Source: Microbulbifer okhotskensis (lineage in GTDB: Bacteria; Pseudomonadota; Gammaproteobacteria; Pseudomonadales; Cellvibrionaceae). From it: a DNA stretch of 48,047 nucleotides. The notes beneath the pieces were generated by a model that was not told the origin of the DNA, did no database searches, and saw nothing but the letters and a program-made list of their open reading frames with translations. The stretch lies in assembly GCF_023895975.1 (NCBI RefSeq), contig NZ_JALBWM010000027.1, positions 1 through 48,047 on the forward strand, in the 5' to 3' direction. Each line of letters starts with the position of its first letter. Within the stretch, counting starts at the first letter, position 1. Below, in pieces: positions 25,843 to 37,600 of this stretch. Made by a program: the position numbers and the translations under genes.

Positions 25843-26435
25843 TGAGAAGGCGGCGCCACGGGCGAGATAAAGAGGCCCCAGAACTGGATATCACCGCCTT
25901 CCTGAACTTGATGGTGGTGTTGGTGCCTTTCCTGCTGGTATCGGCGGTGTTTTCACGGGTGACTATTCTGGAGCTGAATATGCCCAGTGGCGCAGGTGGC
26001 GGTGCCCCGGATGATCCTGTGGTAACGGTGGAAGTCGTCGTGCGCAGTGATGCACTGGAAATCAGTGACGGTGAAAAAGTGATTGCGCGCTTTCCGAACC
26101 TGTATCTTGCCGAGGTCGGCGAGGAGGATCAAGGGGACGCCGCGCTGCAAGAAGGCGTCCAGCAGCAGGATCAGATACTGTCAGCTTTGCCGACGGCAGA
26201 AGTGTACGACCTTAAAAAGCTCACGGAATTTTTGTTGGAAGTAAAGGCCAGTTACCCGGATAAAACTGACACCATTTTGCTGATGGAGGCAGAAATTGCC
26301 TACGAACATTTGGTCGGGGTTATGGATACCGTGCGCGGAGCCGAGGTGCGTGTTGAGGGGAGTGACCCCAGTGATCCGGATGCCGTAGAGAAAGTAATTT
26401 TGTTCCCCGATATATCCATAGGAGATGCGCCGTGA
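25842..26435 (+). CDS. ExbD/TolR-like protein 1, with Asn at the proton-carrying position
   Basis: A 197-residue single-pass inner-membrane protein: basic cytoplasmic start (M-R-R-R-R-H-G-R), one transmembrane helix (about 18-40) and a periplasmic domain. In ExbD the helix begins with P-L-I-D-V-M, and that Asp carries the proton. Here the aligned stretch is A-F-L-N-L-M with Asn22, so this subunit should not take part in proton transfer. A nearby Asp16 lies before the helix. The gene overlaps exbB by one base and the second exbD by four. A structural or gating role in a heteromeric channel with protein 2 is inferred. Confidence 0.88.
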   Translation: MRRRRHGRDKEAPELDITAFLNLMVVLVPFLLVSAVFSRVTILELNMPSGAGGGAPDDPVVTVEVVVRSDALEISDGEKVIARFPNLYLAEVGEEDQGDAALQEGVQQQDQILSALPTAEVYDLKKLTEFLLEVKASYPDKTDTILLMEAEIAYEHLVGVMDTVRGAEVRVEGSDPSDPDAVEKVILFPDISIGDAP

Positions 26436-26971
26436 GACATGAAAGCCGACGCATGAAGCGCATGGCTCGAAGCCACAAGCGCAAAAAAACCTCTGGGATG
26501 AATCTTACTTCCTTAATGGATGTTTTTACCATTCTGGTGTTCTTTCTCTTGACCAACACCTCCAGTAACGAGGCGCTGGAACCTCCCAAGGTGATTACAC
26601 TGCCGGATTCTGTGGTTGAAACCAAGCCGAGGGAAACGGTCACTCTAATGGTGACGGCCGAGGAGATTTTGGTTGAATCCAGCTCTGTGGTGATCACCAG
26701 CGAAGTGATTGAGAGTGAAGAAATTGTTATCGAGTCGATCAAGCAGGCGATGATCGCGGAACTGGATAAGGCGATTGGTGTTGCCCTGGCCTCCACTGCA
26801 GAAGGGGAGAGCGAGACACAGGGCGAGCAGGAGCCGGAACCACCGGAGGTCAATATTCTTGCGGATCGGGGCATTCCGTTCAGTTTGCTGAAAAAGGTGA
26901 TGTCCAGCTGTACTGCGGCCGGCTACACCAAAGTTTCACTGGCGGTTATTCAGAAAGCATCTCAGGGTTAA
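26432..26971 (+). CDS. ExbD/TolR-like protein 2, with the conserved Asp
   Basis: A 179-residue single-pass inner-membrane protein with a long basic start (R-R-M-K-R-M-A-R-S-H-K-R-K-K). The transmembrane helix (about 26-42) opens with S-L-M-D-V-F, in which Asp30 is the usual proton-carrying residue of ExbD/TolR. The periplasmic part is acidic (E-S-E-E-I-V-I-E-S) and ends in a TolR-like domain. It starts at a GTG overlapping the first exbD. With ExbB (25114) it should form the working proton channel, while protein 1 lacks the Asp. A comparable pair (AglQ, AglS) powers the Myxococcus gliding motor. Confidence 0.88.
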   Translation: MRHESRRMKRMARSHKRKKTSGMNLTSLMDVFTILVFFLLTNTSSNEALEPPKVITLPDSVVETKPRETVTLMVTAEEILVESSSVVITSEVIESEEIVIESIKQAMIAELDKAIGVALASTAEGESETQGEQEPEPPEVNILADRGIPFSLLKKVMSSCTAAGYTKVSLAVIQKASQG

Positions 26972-26980
26972 TGGAAGTTT

Positions 26981-28360
26981 GTGAGTAATTTTCTTCAACA
27001 ACAGCAGGCTGTCAACGAGACGCTTGAAGCGGTTCGTGTGCGCATGCAACTGCTCGAGGGTGAGCGGCAACAGATCGAAGAGAAGCTGTCTGAATTACAG
27101 GTTCAGGGCTCCAAGTATCAGTTGCTTGATGAAATTTCTGAACGCCTGGGCAGACTGGAGGCGGCCGGTGCAGGAGGAATGTTCTGGGCTGATAACTTCC
27201 ACGAAAACGCATCGGCACAAGTTATCCAGCGCATTGCCGAGTCGACCCGTGGCTATAACGAAAGCTTGGATCGGTTGCAGCAGCAGCGTGACGATATTCT
27301 CAATAGAATGGTCCTGTGCAATGAGGAAATCTTTGCGTTGGATGATCGCGCCGATGAACTACGTCGCGAGGAGGAAGAGTCAAAGTTCGAATTCGAGATT
27401 ACCCGGGAATTTGAGCAGCCTGGTTTCCGTCCTATGGTTATGCCTTGGCATAATCAGGGTGAGGACGAGAACCGGTTTCGTCTGTGTGTGTTTGTGTCGC
27501 TGTTTATGGCGGCCCTACTGGGTTATTTAGTGCCGCTCTACACGCTGCCCGAACCCGAATCACAAGTGGTGGAGATTCCCGAGCGCCTAGCCAAGCTGGT
27601 AATAGAGAAGAAAAGCAAGCCCAAGCCACCACCTGAACCGGAAAAGGCAAAGCCCAAGAAAGAGGAAAAGAAACCCGAGCAGAGGCCTGAACAGAAAGTG
27701 GCCAAGCAGGAGCCAAAGCCGTCCAAGAAAGAGAAGAAGCAAGCGCGTAAAAAAGCCGAGCGCGCCGGTGTTCTGGCCTTTAAAGATAATTTCCAAGATC
27801 TTATACAGGACGATCTGGATAACCGCTTGGGCCAGCAGACCCAGTTGAGTACCGAAGGCAAGAAGGAGAATCGTAGTCAGCGCTCACTCATTAATGCCGC
27901 CTCTACCGCTGGAAGCGGCGGAATCAATACGGCTGATCTGAGTCGCAATGTGGGCGGATCTGGATCGAATCTCGGCGGTGTGGCTTTTACCCGTGTTGAG
28001 AGTTCTATTGGCACAGAGGGTGATTTTGCCGGAGAAGATCGACCGCTTAGCGATGGTGTCGGCCCCTCGCGCACGGACGAGGAAATCCAGATTGTTTTCG
28101 ACCGCTATAAAGCGACATTGTATCGTATCTACAATCGCGAGCTGCGTAACAATCCGGCGTTACAGGGCAAGATGGTATTGAAAATTACTATTGAGCCCGA
28201 TGGATCGGTATCGAAAGTTAGCACCCACTCCAGTGATGTAGACTCGTCGTCTCTGAATGCCAAAATTTTGGCGAGGGTTAAACGAATTAATTTTGGTGCA
28301 AAGGATGGCGTGCCGACGATTACTATTCTCTACCCCATCGACTTCCTTCCTCCAGGTTAA
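26981..28360 (+). CDS. TonB/AgmX-like coupling protein with coiled coil
   Basis: A 459-residue inner-membrane protein with an unusual layout. A cytoplasmic coiled coil (about 1-145) is followed by one transmembrane helix (about 167-187), then a Lys/Pro/Glu-rich rod (about 208-260; K-S-K-P-K-P-P-P-E-P) as in TonB. A Gly/Ser-rich stretch leads to a C-terminal TonB-like domain (about 365-459; N-R-E-L-R-N-N-P-A-L-Q-G-K, then I-D-F-L-P-P-G) of the AgmX/PglI type. TonB itself has its helix at the very N-terminus, so the cytoplasmic coiled coil is a distinguishing extension. It starts at a GTG nine bases after the second exbD and is the last gene before a terminator-like hairpin. The likely role is to carry motion from the proton channel across the periplasm to the TPR lipoproteins. 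Confidence 0.88.
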   Translation: MSNFLQQQQAVNETLEAVRVRMQLLEGERQQIEEKLSELQVQGSKYQLLDEISERLGRLEAAGAGGMFWADNFHENASAQVIQRIAESTRGYNESLDRLQQQRDDILNRMVLCNEEIFALDDRADELRREEEESKFEFEITREFEQPGFRPMVMPWHNQGEDENRFRLCVFVSLFMAALLGYLVPLYTLPEPESQVVEIPERLAKLVIEKKSKPKPPPEPEKAKPKKEEKKPEQRPEQKVAKQEPKPSKKEKKQARKKAERAGVLAFKDNFQDLIQDDLDNRLGQQTQLSTEGKKENRSQRSLINAASTAGSGGINTADLSRNVGGSGSNLGGVAFTRVESSIGTEGDFAGEDRPLSDGVGPSRTDEEIQIVFDRYKATLYRIYNRELRNNPALQGKMVLKITIEPDGSVSKVSTHSSDVDSSSLNAKILARVKRINFGAKDGVPTITILYPIDFLPPG

Positions 28361-28370
28361 ATAATCTGGT

Positions 28371-28403
28371 TGACCGGAGTTTACAAGTTGTGAGCTCCGG
28401 TCA
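28371..28403 (+). terminator. Terminator-like hairpin after the TonB/AgmX-like gene
   Basis: A perfect 9-bp stem, TGACCGGAG (28371-28379) with CTCCGGTCA (28395-28403), with a 15-base loop and an AT-rich tail (CTATTTATC). It would end or attenuate the machine operon before the giant gene. About 260 bases without an ORF follow; they should hold a separate promoter. Confidence 0.6.
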
Positions 28404-28662
28404 CTATTTATCTGTAAAACTCTCTCTATGTGTTGCCCGAAATCGGTTGCTAAGCGATGTCGATTTCCTTTGCGGCTGTGCCTGCCTGAGAACCACTTGG
28501 CAAACCCCACAAAAGTTCCATTTGGCAGCTGACTATTTATGACTTGCTTCACGGCTACTCGGCGGCGTTGTAATTAAAGTTCGCCCACCGTGGAGTGTCT
28601 GGTGCAAGCGACTGGTTTCACTCCATACAACTGTATTCGAAAGTGGCGGCTGTTAAGTGATA

Positions 28663-31600
28663 ATGAAGTCGGAAGTAGTTGAGCAAAAATCCTGCAAGCA
28701 CACAATTATCGGATTTTTATTAGTCTTTGGTCTGGCTTTTTTGTCCGTTCCTCAGGCGTGGGCTCACCATAACTGCCCGTCATCCCCTGACGACCCCCGC
28801 GGATTTAATATTCTCAGCCACCGTTCCAGTGATAGTTGGTGTGTTCTGTGTGGTGATGGGCAAGTAACTATCCAAGTCGATGTGCCCAGTATCCGCAGTT
28901 GGTTTATGGGAACTCAGCACATTGAGAATATTACGGTTACTGAGAACCTGGGTACATCTGGCCTGGAGTACGTTACCGGCTCTACCTCAGTGAGTTCGGG
29001 TATGGTACTGGGAGAGCCAACCATTAGTGGTACTACCCTTACCTGGGATCAAAATGATTTGTCAGCGCTCGCCGAGCGTGATGAAAATACGACTTTAACC
29101 ATCACGTTCAATGTACGGAGCCAGGTAAATGAAGAAGAGGAGTTGGTGGTTAATAATCGCACTCTGAATGCCTCTGCGACGTTTGACTACTGCAGCGCCA
29201 GCGCAACCGATACCAGCAGTATGGAGCTGAATATCCGTGAGCCTGAGCCCTCTATGGATAAGCGCGGCCGCAATATCGATGCCGCCCAGACAAACTACAC
29301 CAACAATGTTTACGGCAATATTGAAGATGATGTGCTCTGGCGTGTGCGTATCACCAATAGCGGCGCAGCAAATATGCAGGACGCGCGCTTTGACGATTTG
29401 ATGTCCAACCCGAATATGGATATCAATTACGCCTGTCCCAGTGAAAGCGCAGCGCTGGCTGTGGCCAATAATAACGGGGCAGATCCCGGCGGTGCGGGTT
29501 GTGTGGCAGCCAGTAATAGCATCAATAATTTTGAACTGAGTGGCGATTTTTCCAGCGGTTCCGGGCGCACCGATGTGCCTTCGGGTGGGACTCTGGATAT
29601 CTATCTGGTGGGCAAGGTGAATACCTCCTGTACCGATGGTACGAATACCGTATCGGATTTACAGTGGGGCTGTGAGATTGATAGTGATACCGGTGTCGGG
29701 GGTATTTCTGATCCTGCTGAAGCCTCCTTCCCAGGTTCTGATACCTCGGAAATGCGCACGGAAACTACCACTGATCTCAATATTTCTCAGGTTATTACCG
29801 GTACCAATTTAAATCAGCCCTTGGGGGCAGCCGGTTATGTCACGCTCACTATCAATAATCAAACTGGGGGTTCGGTAAAAGATATTCAGTTTGTCAGTGA
29901 TCTACCCGATGAATACGTGGTGGATACTACCTTTACCCCAGTAATTACTCAGGAGCGCCGTGGTATCGATAGCCATGGTGCTAATTACAATTCAACTTAC
30001 CCTGGGAAAGTGGACATCCTTGAGTGGCGGGTTGGTTCAACCTGGAACCAGTGGGATACCGATCCCATGAACAACAACCGCCCAGAGTTTCGCCTGTTGA
30101 GTAGTACCGTACACTCTGTCTATGCAGATCAAGAGCATATGATGCGGCAGGGCGATGAAATCCAGATTCGTTTCCGTATTGTTACCATTGAAACAGATTT
30201 TTTCGATACCGTTGCAGACCTCGATATTGATGAAGAGGCAGCAAGCACAAGTACTGATCCCAACAGTAATATTTCGCTGATGGACAATGTCCTTACTATT
30301 GATTATGAGGACTTTTGCCCCTCCACCAGCCCCGCGACCCAGGTGGAGACCGAATCGATCACTCCCGATCCGGAAGATCTGGATGTGAGCACGGTACACC
30401 CGCTCTATATTGTGCGAGACAGTGGTACATCGGAATTGACCGTGGATATTACCAATAATGGTGGTCATGATGCGGATAATTATTCGGTCTATGTCACCTT
30501 CGGTGAGGCGATGACGGTGCTGTCCAGCGATCGATCTTGTACGCGTATGGGACAACCCAATGTCGGAACTGTGCCGGAACATCCGCTTTGGAACCAGCCC
30601 GATTACCTGCCAGATTCCGCGACGGTTTATCTTTGTGACAGCACAAATTTAGGTGGCGTTATTTCACCAGGAAACACTGAACGGGTTGTTTTTTTGGTGG
30701 AGAAAAATCATGCGGCTACGGATGACGATCTCACTTTCCGTGCAGACGTTGTAGGTGAGATCACCCTGTACGATGGCGCCGCGCTGTATTACCCCGATCC
30801 TGCAACTTTAACTGATACTACACCGAACAAACAGCTGGCCAACAATTATACCCTTGATGGTATGCGTGCACGGGTTATGGGCTTTAACCTGGTGAAAGAG
30901 CGTTCTGATGAATGTAATGAACTCACCAGTGAAAGCACTTTCCCGAACAGTAGTGTATTAATTGGTGAAGAGTGTCGCTTTGAAATACAGGCCGGTGGTT
31001 GGTTTGGTTTTGATACTCCAGGGTTTACTTTAATTGAAGTGCGGGATATAGATGTTCTCGATGACCTCCCCGATGGCCAGGGTTATATCGCTGACGTCCA
31101 ACTTAATTGTGCTGATGTTACCCTTCCGCATCCCACTTCACAGGCGAACTGTGTAGAAATTTCCAACAGTGATATTGTTGAGAGTGGTGGACTGAACAGT
31201 CCTCTCAGCGAAATTGATTTGCAGTGGGGCATAACTTCCAGTATCACCGGTAAGGACCGTTGGTTTTTATCGGATATGACTACGCGATTGCTAAATGATC
31301 CAGTGGATATCGAGAGTGCGGACCCGAATCAACATGCCAATGACAGTATCGATTATGCACGCTCACAATTTACTGCGGTATTTGATACCGAAACAATTGA
31401 GGTGGATAACTACAATAGCAGTGGTATTTTAACCAATATCGACGGTGTGCCCACCACGGTACCGGGATTTCCGGATATTTCTGAATGGTCAGAATCTGTC
31501 ACAGTGACGGAACCAAATATCGAAGTTGATAAAAAAGTTTGTAACGAAAGTCTCTACGGTGCGGGAACCAGTTGTAGTAATTTCGTCGACCTTACTGATG

Positions 31601-34600
31601 AGGGACACAGGGACCAGACTTATATTTTCCGTCTGACCTTGACCAACCGTGCGGCCGATAGTGGTGTAAACCGCGCGCCAGCCTACGATTTAGTGGTGAC
31701 CGATACATTAGACCCCACTGGGCAAATGTGTGTTCAACCGTTCGATTCAGATAATCTTGATAACGATGCTGACGGTTCTTCAGAGACGACCCCTGGCGCT
31801 GATGGTCTGCTGGGAATCTCCGCTGGTGCGGATGATTATTCCGTAGCCGCCCACTGTAGTGATGCAGGCACACCGGCCATTATTACATTTTCTCATGAGC
31901 ATTCCACAGCTCTGGAACGTATGAACCCCGGTGATTCTGTCACTTTGTATTATCGGGTCAAGCCGCACCAATCGGTGGCACCACTACAGATATTCAGCAA
32001 TACTTTTTTTGCTCGCTACGATAGCCTTGAAGGGGATTTTGGCAGCCAGACCTCGCCACAAATTGACAGTGATATTGATAATGATGGCGTCGGTGATGGG
32101 GCACCCCCGTCCGGTCGCGCTCGCCATTATCAATCGGCAGATGCTCATGCACAGATGCAAATTATTGAGGTCAAAGCCGAGCCGAAACAGGCTCTGGAAT
32201 TATCTAATGGCACGGCTAGCGGAACCAATAGCGATACTGCGGTAGTGGGTGAAGAAATCCGCTATGAATTAACCGCACAGATCCCTGCAGCAAAATTGCG
32301 GAATTTTATTATTCGCGATGAATTACCAGCCGGTATGCGCTGTATCGAAGGGCAAACGGTTGATTTGAGTGCATCCCCCTATGATGCCGCCGGGTTTGTG
32401 CCGGGCGGGCCTTTCGCTGCAACCTGTACCAGTATCGGCACTGCCGACTATGTGCAGTGGGACTTTGGAGATCAGGAACTGACAACCGTTGCCGGTAGCC
32501 TGTTTGATTTTCCGGTTGAATTTATTGCGCGCATCGACAATAGCAGCAATACCAACGACGGTGATATCTTGGGTAATGGCGGCAGTTACACAACGGCCCA
32601 GGTCACCTATGTGGATCAGTCCGGTGCTGCGATAGCGGTGCCATTTGACTCCCATGAAATCCTGGTACAAGAAGCACAAATACAGCTGGCAAAATCCTTT
32701 TCTGTCACTAACAGCGATGCTGACGATATTCTCACGGTAACCGTTACTGCGGAAAATACCGGTACAACTGAGGCTTACAACCTACAAGTGCTGGATGATC
32801 TTACTGGTACCAAGCTGGTTTACCTGGGTAATATCGGTGGCAGTGATCCACCCAATAATGTGGATATCACTCGTGTCGGTGCCAACGCGCCCATCTTTAG
32901 TTGGAACCGCAGCAATACGGATTACGCTATTAGTGTTGGCGATATAAAAACTTTCACTTTCGAAGTGCAGGTAGAGCAAGGCGTCTCCCCTCACGAAATC
33001 CTTGATAACACCATTGAGGCCCGCTGGCAGTCACTACCGGGTACAGACGTCGCTCTCAACAGCAGTAACAGTATCGGTACGGATGGCGCTGCGGATGGTA
33101 TGCGCATCGGTGTTTTACCCAATCTTGGTGATCCGATTAATGACTACGAAACTACGGCCAGTGCCCAGACTGAGGTGCTACCGCTACAGTTGAGTAAAAC
33201 GGATTTAGAGCCCTCCGTTGTTGCCACTATTGGCGCCCATAAAAAATTCCAACTGGAAATTCGCCTGCCTGAAGGCATTAGCCAGAACGTGGTAATAACT
33301 GATCAGTTGGGCAGCCCAGAAGGCTATGTTCTTTCACACAATACGGATTACGATATCGTCTATGAATTTGTCGGTATTGAAACTATTAATGGCAGTGCGC
33401 CCTCTGAAGCAGCCTTTAATAGTTTTCCGGGAGATAACACTGCCGGTAATGCGAGTTGGGATCTCGGCACAGTCGATACGAATAGCGAAAATGACACAGT
33501 TGCTGGCAGTTTAGATCCGCTGATTCGGATTACTTATTTTGCCCGTATTGAAAATGATCTCGCGACTAACCGGGGTGACAGTCGTCAAAATGACGCGGCA
33601 CTTACTTACCGCAATGGGGAGAGCGGGTCGACGGAAAACCTGAATGACAGCACCTCAGCAGTAGCGGTAGTCGAGCCACTGCTTACTATCAGTAAAACCG
33701 TCAGTAATGCCACAAGTCCGGGCAACCTGCCCGTGGGTGGCGATGTATTGGAATACCTTGTCACCGTACAGCACGATTCCGCCTCGAATGCTGCAGCCTA
33801 TGAACTCAATCTGGTGGATACTCTGCCGTCGGAGTTAACTTTTGACAGCAGCTTTACCCCTTTAGCGATGATTAATGGCAGTGCTGTTACAGGGTTTATA
33901 GCCACACCGGCAGCGGTACCTACAGGCCCCCTGATTTGGGGGCGGGACAATGGTGATAACAGCCTGGATTTACAGTTGGGTGAGACTTTGCTGCTTACCT
34001 ATCGTACCCAAGTCACCGGAGTCTTTGGTTCGCCGATCAGTAACAGCGTAATGCTGGATTGGACCTCTCTCGATAATAGCAGTATCAATGATCTGGCCTA
34101 CGAGCGCGATGGTGCCGGTTGCCCAACGATTGCCGCCCCCGATGATTACTGTGTGGGGCCGGCCCAGGCCAGTATTGATACGGTAGATAACACCAGCATT
34201 GCAAAAATCGTGGTGGGGGATTCCGATACGGCAACGGCGATTGGCACATTGCGTGTTGGCGATACAGTAACTTATCAGCTTTCCCTGAACTTGCAGGCGG
34301 GCACCACACCAGGAGTAACCGTTGACGATGTACTTCCCAGTGGTTTGGTATTTGACTCTATTGTCAGTGTTAATGGCGATACCGCTGCCCCCTATGACGA
34401 CAGTCTGAATGATTTTACTTATTCGGCAATAACTGTTCCCGCTAGCGGTGATACTGGTACGGTTACTTGGAATCTGGGGGACATTACCAGTAACTTTGGA
34501 AATACCAATAATTTTGTAATTGAATACACCGCTAAAGTGGTAGTGGGCTCGGGTATTGCCTCGCCCACGGCAACCTTGACCAATACAGCCCAGCTCAATT

Positions 34601-37600
34601 ATTCCGGTGCTGCCAGTACCCTGCAGGACAGCGCCACTATCACGGTGTTGCAACCGGTTATTGATAGCTTGAGCAAAACAGAAGCTACCTGGCCCAGTTC
34701 CCATATGAATGTGAACCCGGCCAATGACGTTATGCAATTTACCTTGCATGCCTGTAACTCAGGGCTCGCCGCCGCTTATGACCTGTCGCTGACGGATGAT
34801 CTGGCGACTCAAATGGATGAGGCTTCAATAGCCAACCTGCAGGTGACTTTAGCGGGCAATCTGTTAAGCGAGGGCACCGATTACACCTATACGCCACCAG
34901 TTAGCCGTGGCGACGATATGCATTTTACTTTGCTGGTGCCGGTTGATGCCGCTACCTGCCTGGATATTTTTTATGAGGTGAGTTTCCACACTGATATCAG
35001 CGGCGGTGAGAGTTGGGTCAATACATTCACCGTTAATGATTTCTGGTCACTACCCGCTAGCGAGGGCGAACAGTTTGCTGCCGTCCCCCTGGGTACGCCC
35101 TATCCGATGGGCACGGTTGCGACCAGTGTTACTGCACCGCAGAAAACCCTGCAGACTGCCAGCATGGCGGCTGTCGGTGAAGAAGTGGTGTATCGCATCC
35201 AGGTACCGGGCAGCGCCACTACCTCGGCCATTTACGATATTGCAATGGCTGATGTATTGGACCCGAGCCTGGAGTTGGTGCAATTACAGGAAATTAATAG
35301 CCGCGCATTTACCGACAATTCCAGCGGAAACAATATTGAATTAACACTGGATATTATCCCTGCGGGCATGGTTGCTATTTTTGAGGTGCGCGCACGGGTT
35401 GCTAATAACACCACCGCACAAGCGGGCCACAGTTTTGATAACCAAGCCAGTTATTCCTATGCCGCAACTGATGGCGGTGTATTGCAGGCGGGCGGCACTG
35501 GCACTGCGCCGACACTTACCGTCGTCGAGCCGGAACTGTCTGCGATCAACTCAGTGGTGAACCAAACCAGTCCCGGCGATGCCCCGGATGCGGGGGATCT
35601 ATTGCGCTTCACCCTGAATGTAAGTGCGACCGGCAATGCGGAAAACTCTTCTGCCTATGATCTGATGATCAGTGAGCAGTTATCCCTGGGGCTGAAATTT
35701 GTACCGGGCACGGTCATTTTTGCCGCTGTAGCCCAAGCTGACCCGACGGTGAATGGCGATGGCATAACCACCGCGCAAACACTGCAATGGGACCGCGCAA
35801 ACAGTGACCTGGATATTACTGCTGGCGCAAATAGTGAGCTGGTTTTTGATGTGGTTGTGCTCGATGAAGTCCTGGCAGCCGCTGTGCTTTCCGCGAATGC
35901 CAGTATCGAGTGGACCAGTCTCGACGAAGATAACAGCAGTATTTATGAGCGCAACGGTACGGATGGTCGTGGTGGCCTGAATGATTATCGCTTGGAAAAT
36001 ATTGCGGCTCAATTGACTGCCGCCAACGATAGTGTAATTAGTAAAACCCGTACCGATGACAGCTACGGTAGTGGCGATGTGCAGTTGCGTGTGGGTGACT
36101 TGGTAGAATATGAGCTGAACCTGTCCCTGCCGGAGGGTACGGCTCCTAATACACTTATTGTCGATACTCTGCCGCAGGGCATGGTATTTGATAGCACCCT
36201 TTCAATTAATGGTATTACTGCGGCACCTTTCACTGCGGTCACTCCCTTTGTCCATAGCGATATTGCCGAACCTGTGCAGCTGGGCGACCCCGCCAGTGGT
36301 CCGACTACCGTCAGCTGGAATATTGCGGACCTGATAAATAGCGCAGATAACAATGCGGCCAACGATGAATTTGTAGTGCGTTATCACGCGCGGGTTTTAA
36401 ATCAGGATGTACACCCCTGGCCGGCTAGCAATACGGTGTTGGTCAACAGTGTTGAATTCAGCTTTGATACCGCCACAGGCGCTGAGACTCGCAGCGACAG
36501 TGAAACGCTGGACCTGCTGCAGCCGGACCTTTCGGTAGCGATCAGCTCAACCCCGGCAGATGGCAGCACCCTGTCGGCAGGGGACATTATCGACTACAGC
36601 GTAACCGTGACTAATTCCGGTTCTGCCCCAGCTTACGATCCGGTGTTCCGGGATGTGATTCCGCTGGGCTTGCGCCAAGCCGGTGTCAACGTGCAGTCAA
36701 TCGCGGTAAATGGTGTGGCTGCAACGGCGATTGCCCCCACTTTTGATGGCGCCAGTGGCGAAGCCATATGGGATTTCTCCTCAGGTAGTGGCTATGCCAT
36801 TGAAGCGGGCCAGTCCCTGGAAATGGTGTATCGTGTTGCAGCGGACTCCAGCCTGGGGGCCGGGCTCAGCTTGCAGAATGCCGCCTATATCGAAGCGTAT
36901 TATTCCCTCGATGATGACAACTTGGCGTCACTGGGGGCAACCTCGGTGACTGTGGATATGCGTGAGGACTACGGCCCCACGGCGCCTGTTGGAGTACAGT
37001 TTAATACCCCCAACGCAGCCCCCTTGTCGATCGCAATTACCCAGCCGACAGCGTCTATTGGCGAACCGTTCAATTACCGCATAACTATCCCGGAAACAGC
37101 GCAGCTTGCAGCGCTGCACGATGTCACTGTACTGATGGACCTCACTACCTCGGCTGCTGAGTTGGAATTTGTCAGTGCCACTAAAGTGTCTGGCAGCGCA
37201 ACCTTTACTCCAGAAAATACCGGCTCGCTAACTAACCTCAATATTGGCGATAGCAGCAACGGGATCGACGTGCCCGCAGGCGAGCAAGTGATTATCGATG
37301 TAACCCTGCGGCTGCGTGACAGCAATCCGCCCAATGTGGATGGATTGAATTATTCCAACAGCGCTAGTTATAGCTACAACTATGACAATGACAATCCGGC
37401 CGCAGGGCAGGGCGCGGGCACCGGTAACACCACACTGGATATGACCGTGGTTGAGCCTACGGAGATCACCCTGACAAAAACCGGGCCTGTCGCCTTACAG
37501 TCTGGCCTCGCCGGGACTTTTACCCTGGATCTGCACAATACCGGTAACGGACCAGCCTGGGATATCAGCGTAACCGACCTACTGCCGGACAATAACCCCG

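Noticed and set aside
25114..26971. Tol-Pal or classic TonB-ExbB-ExbD system
   Set aside because: There is no tolA, tolB, pal or receptor gene; the neighbours are TPR lipoproteins, and the coupling protein has an internal membrane helix with an AgmX-like end.
33970..34749. A 259-codon minus-strand frame (and many shorter ones) inside the giant gene
   Set aside because: It lies fully antisense to well-formed DUF11 repeats, has no ribosome site or family resemblance, and is a by-product of the codon bias of the plus-strand gene.
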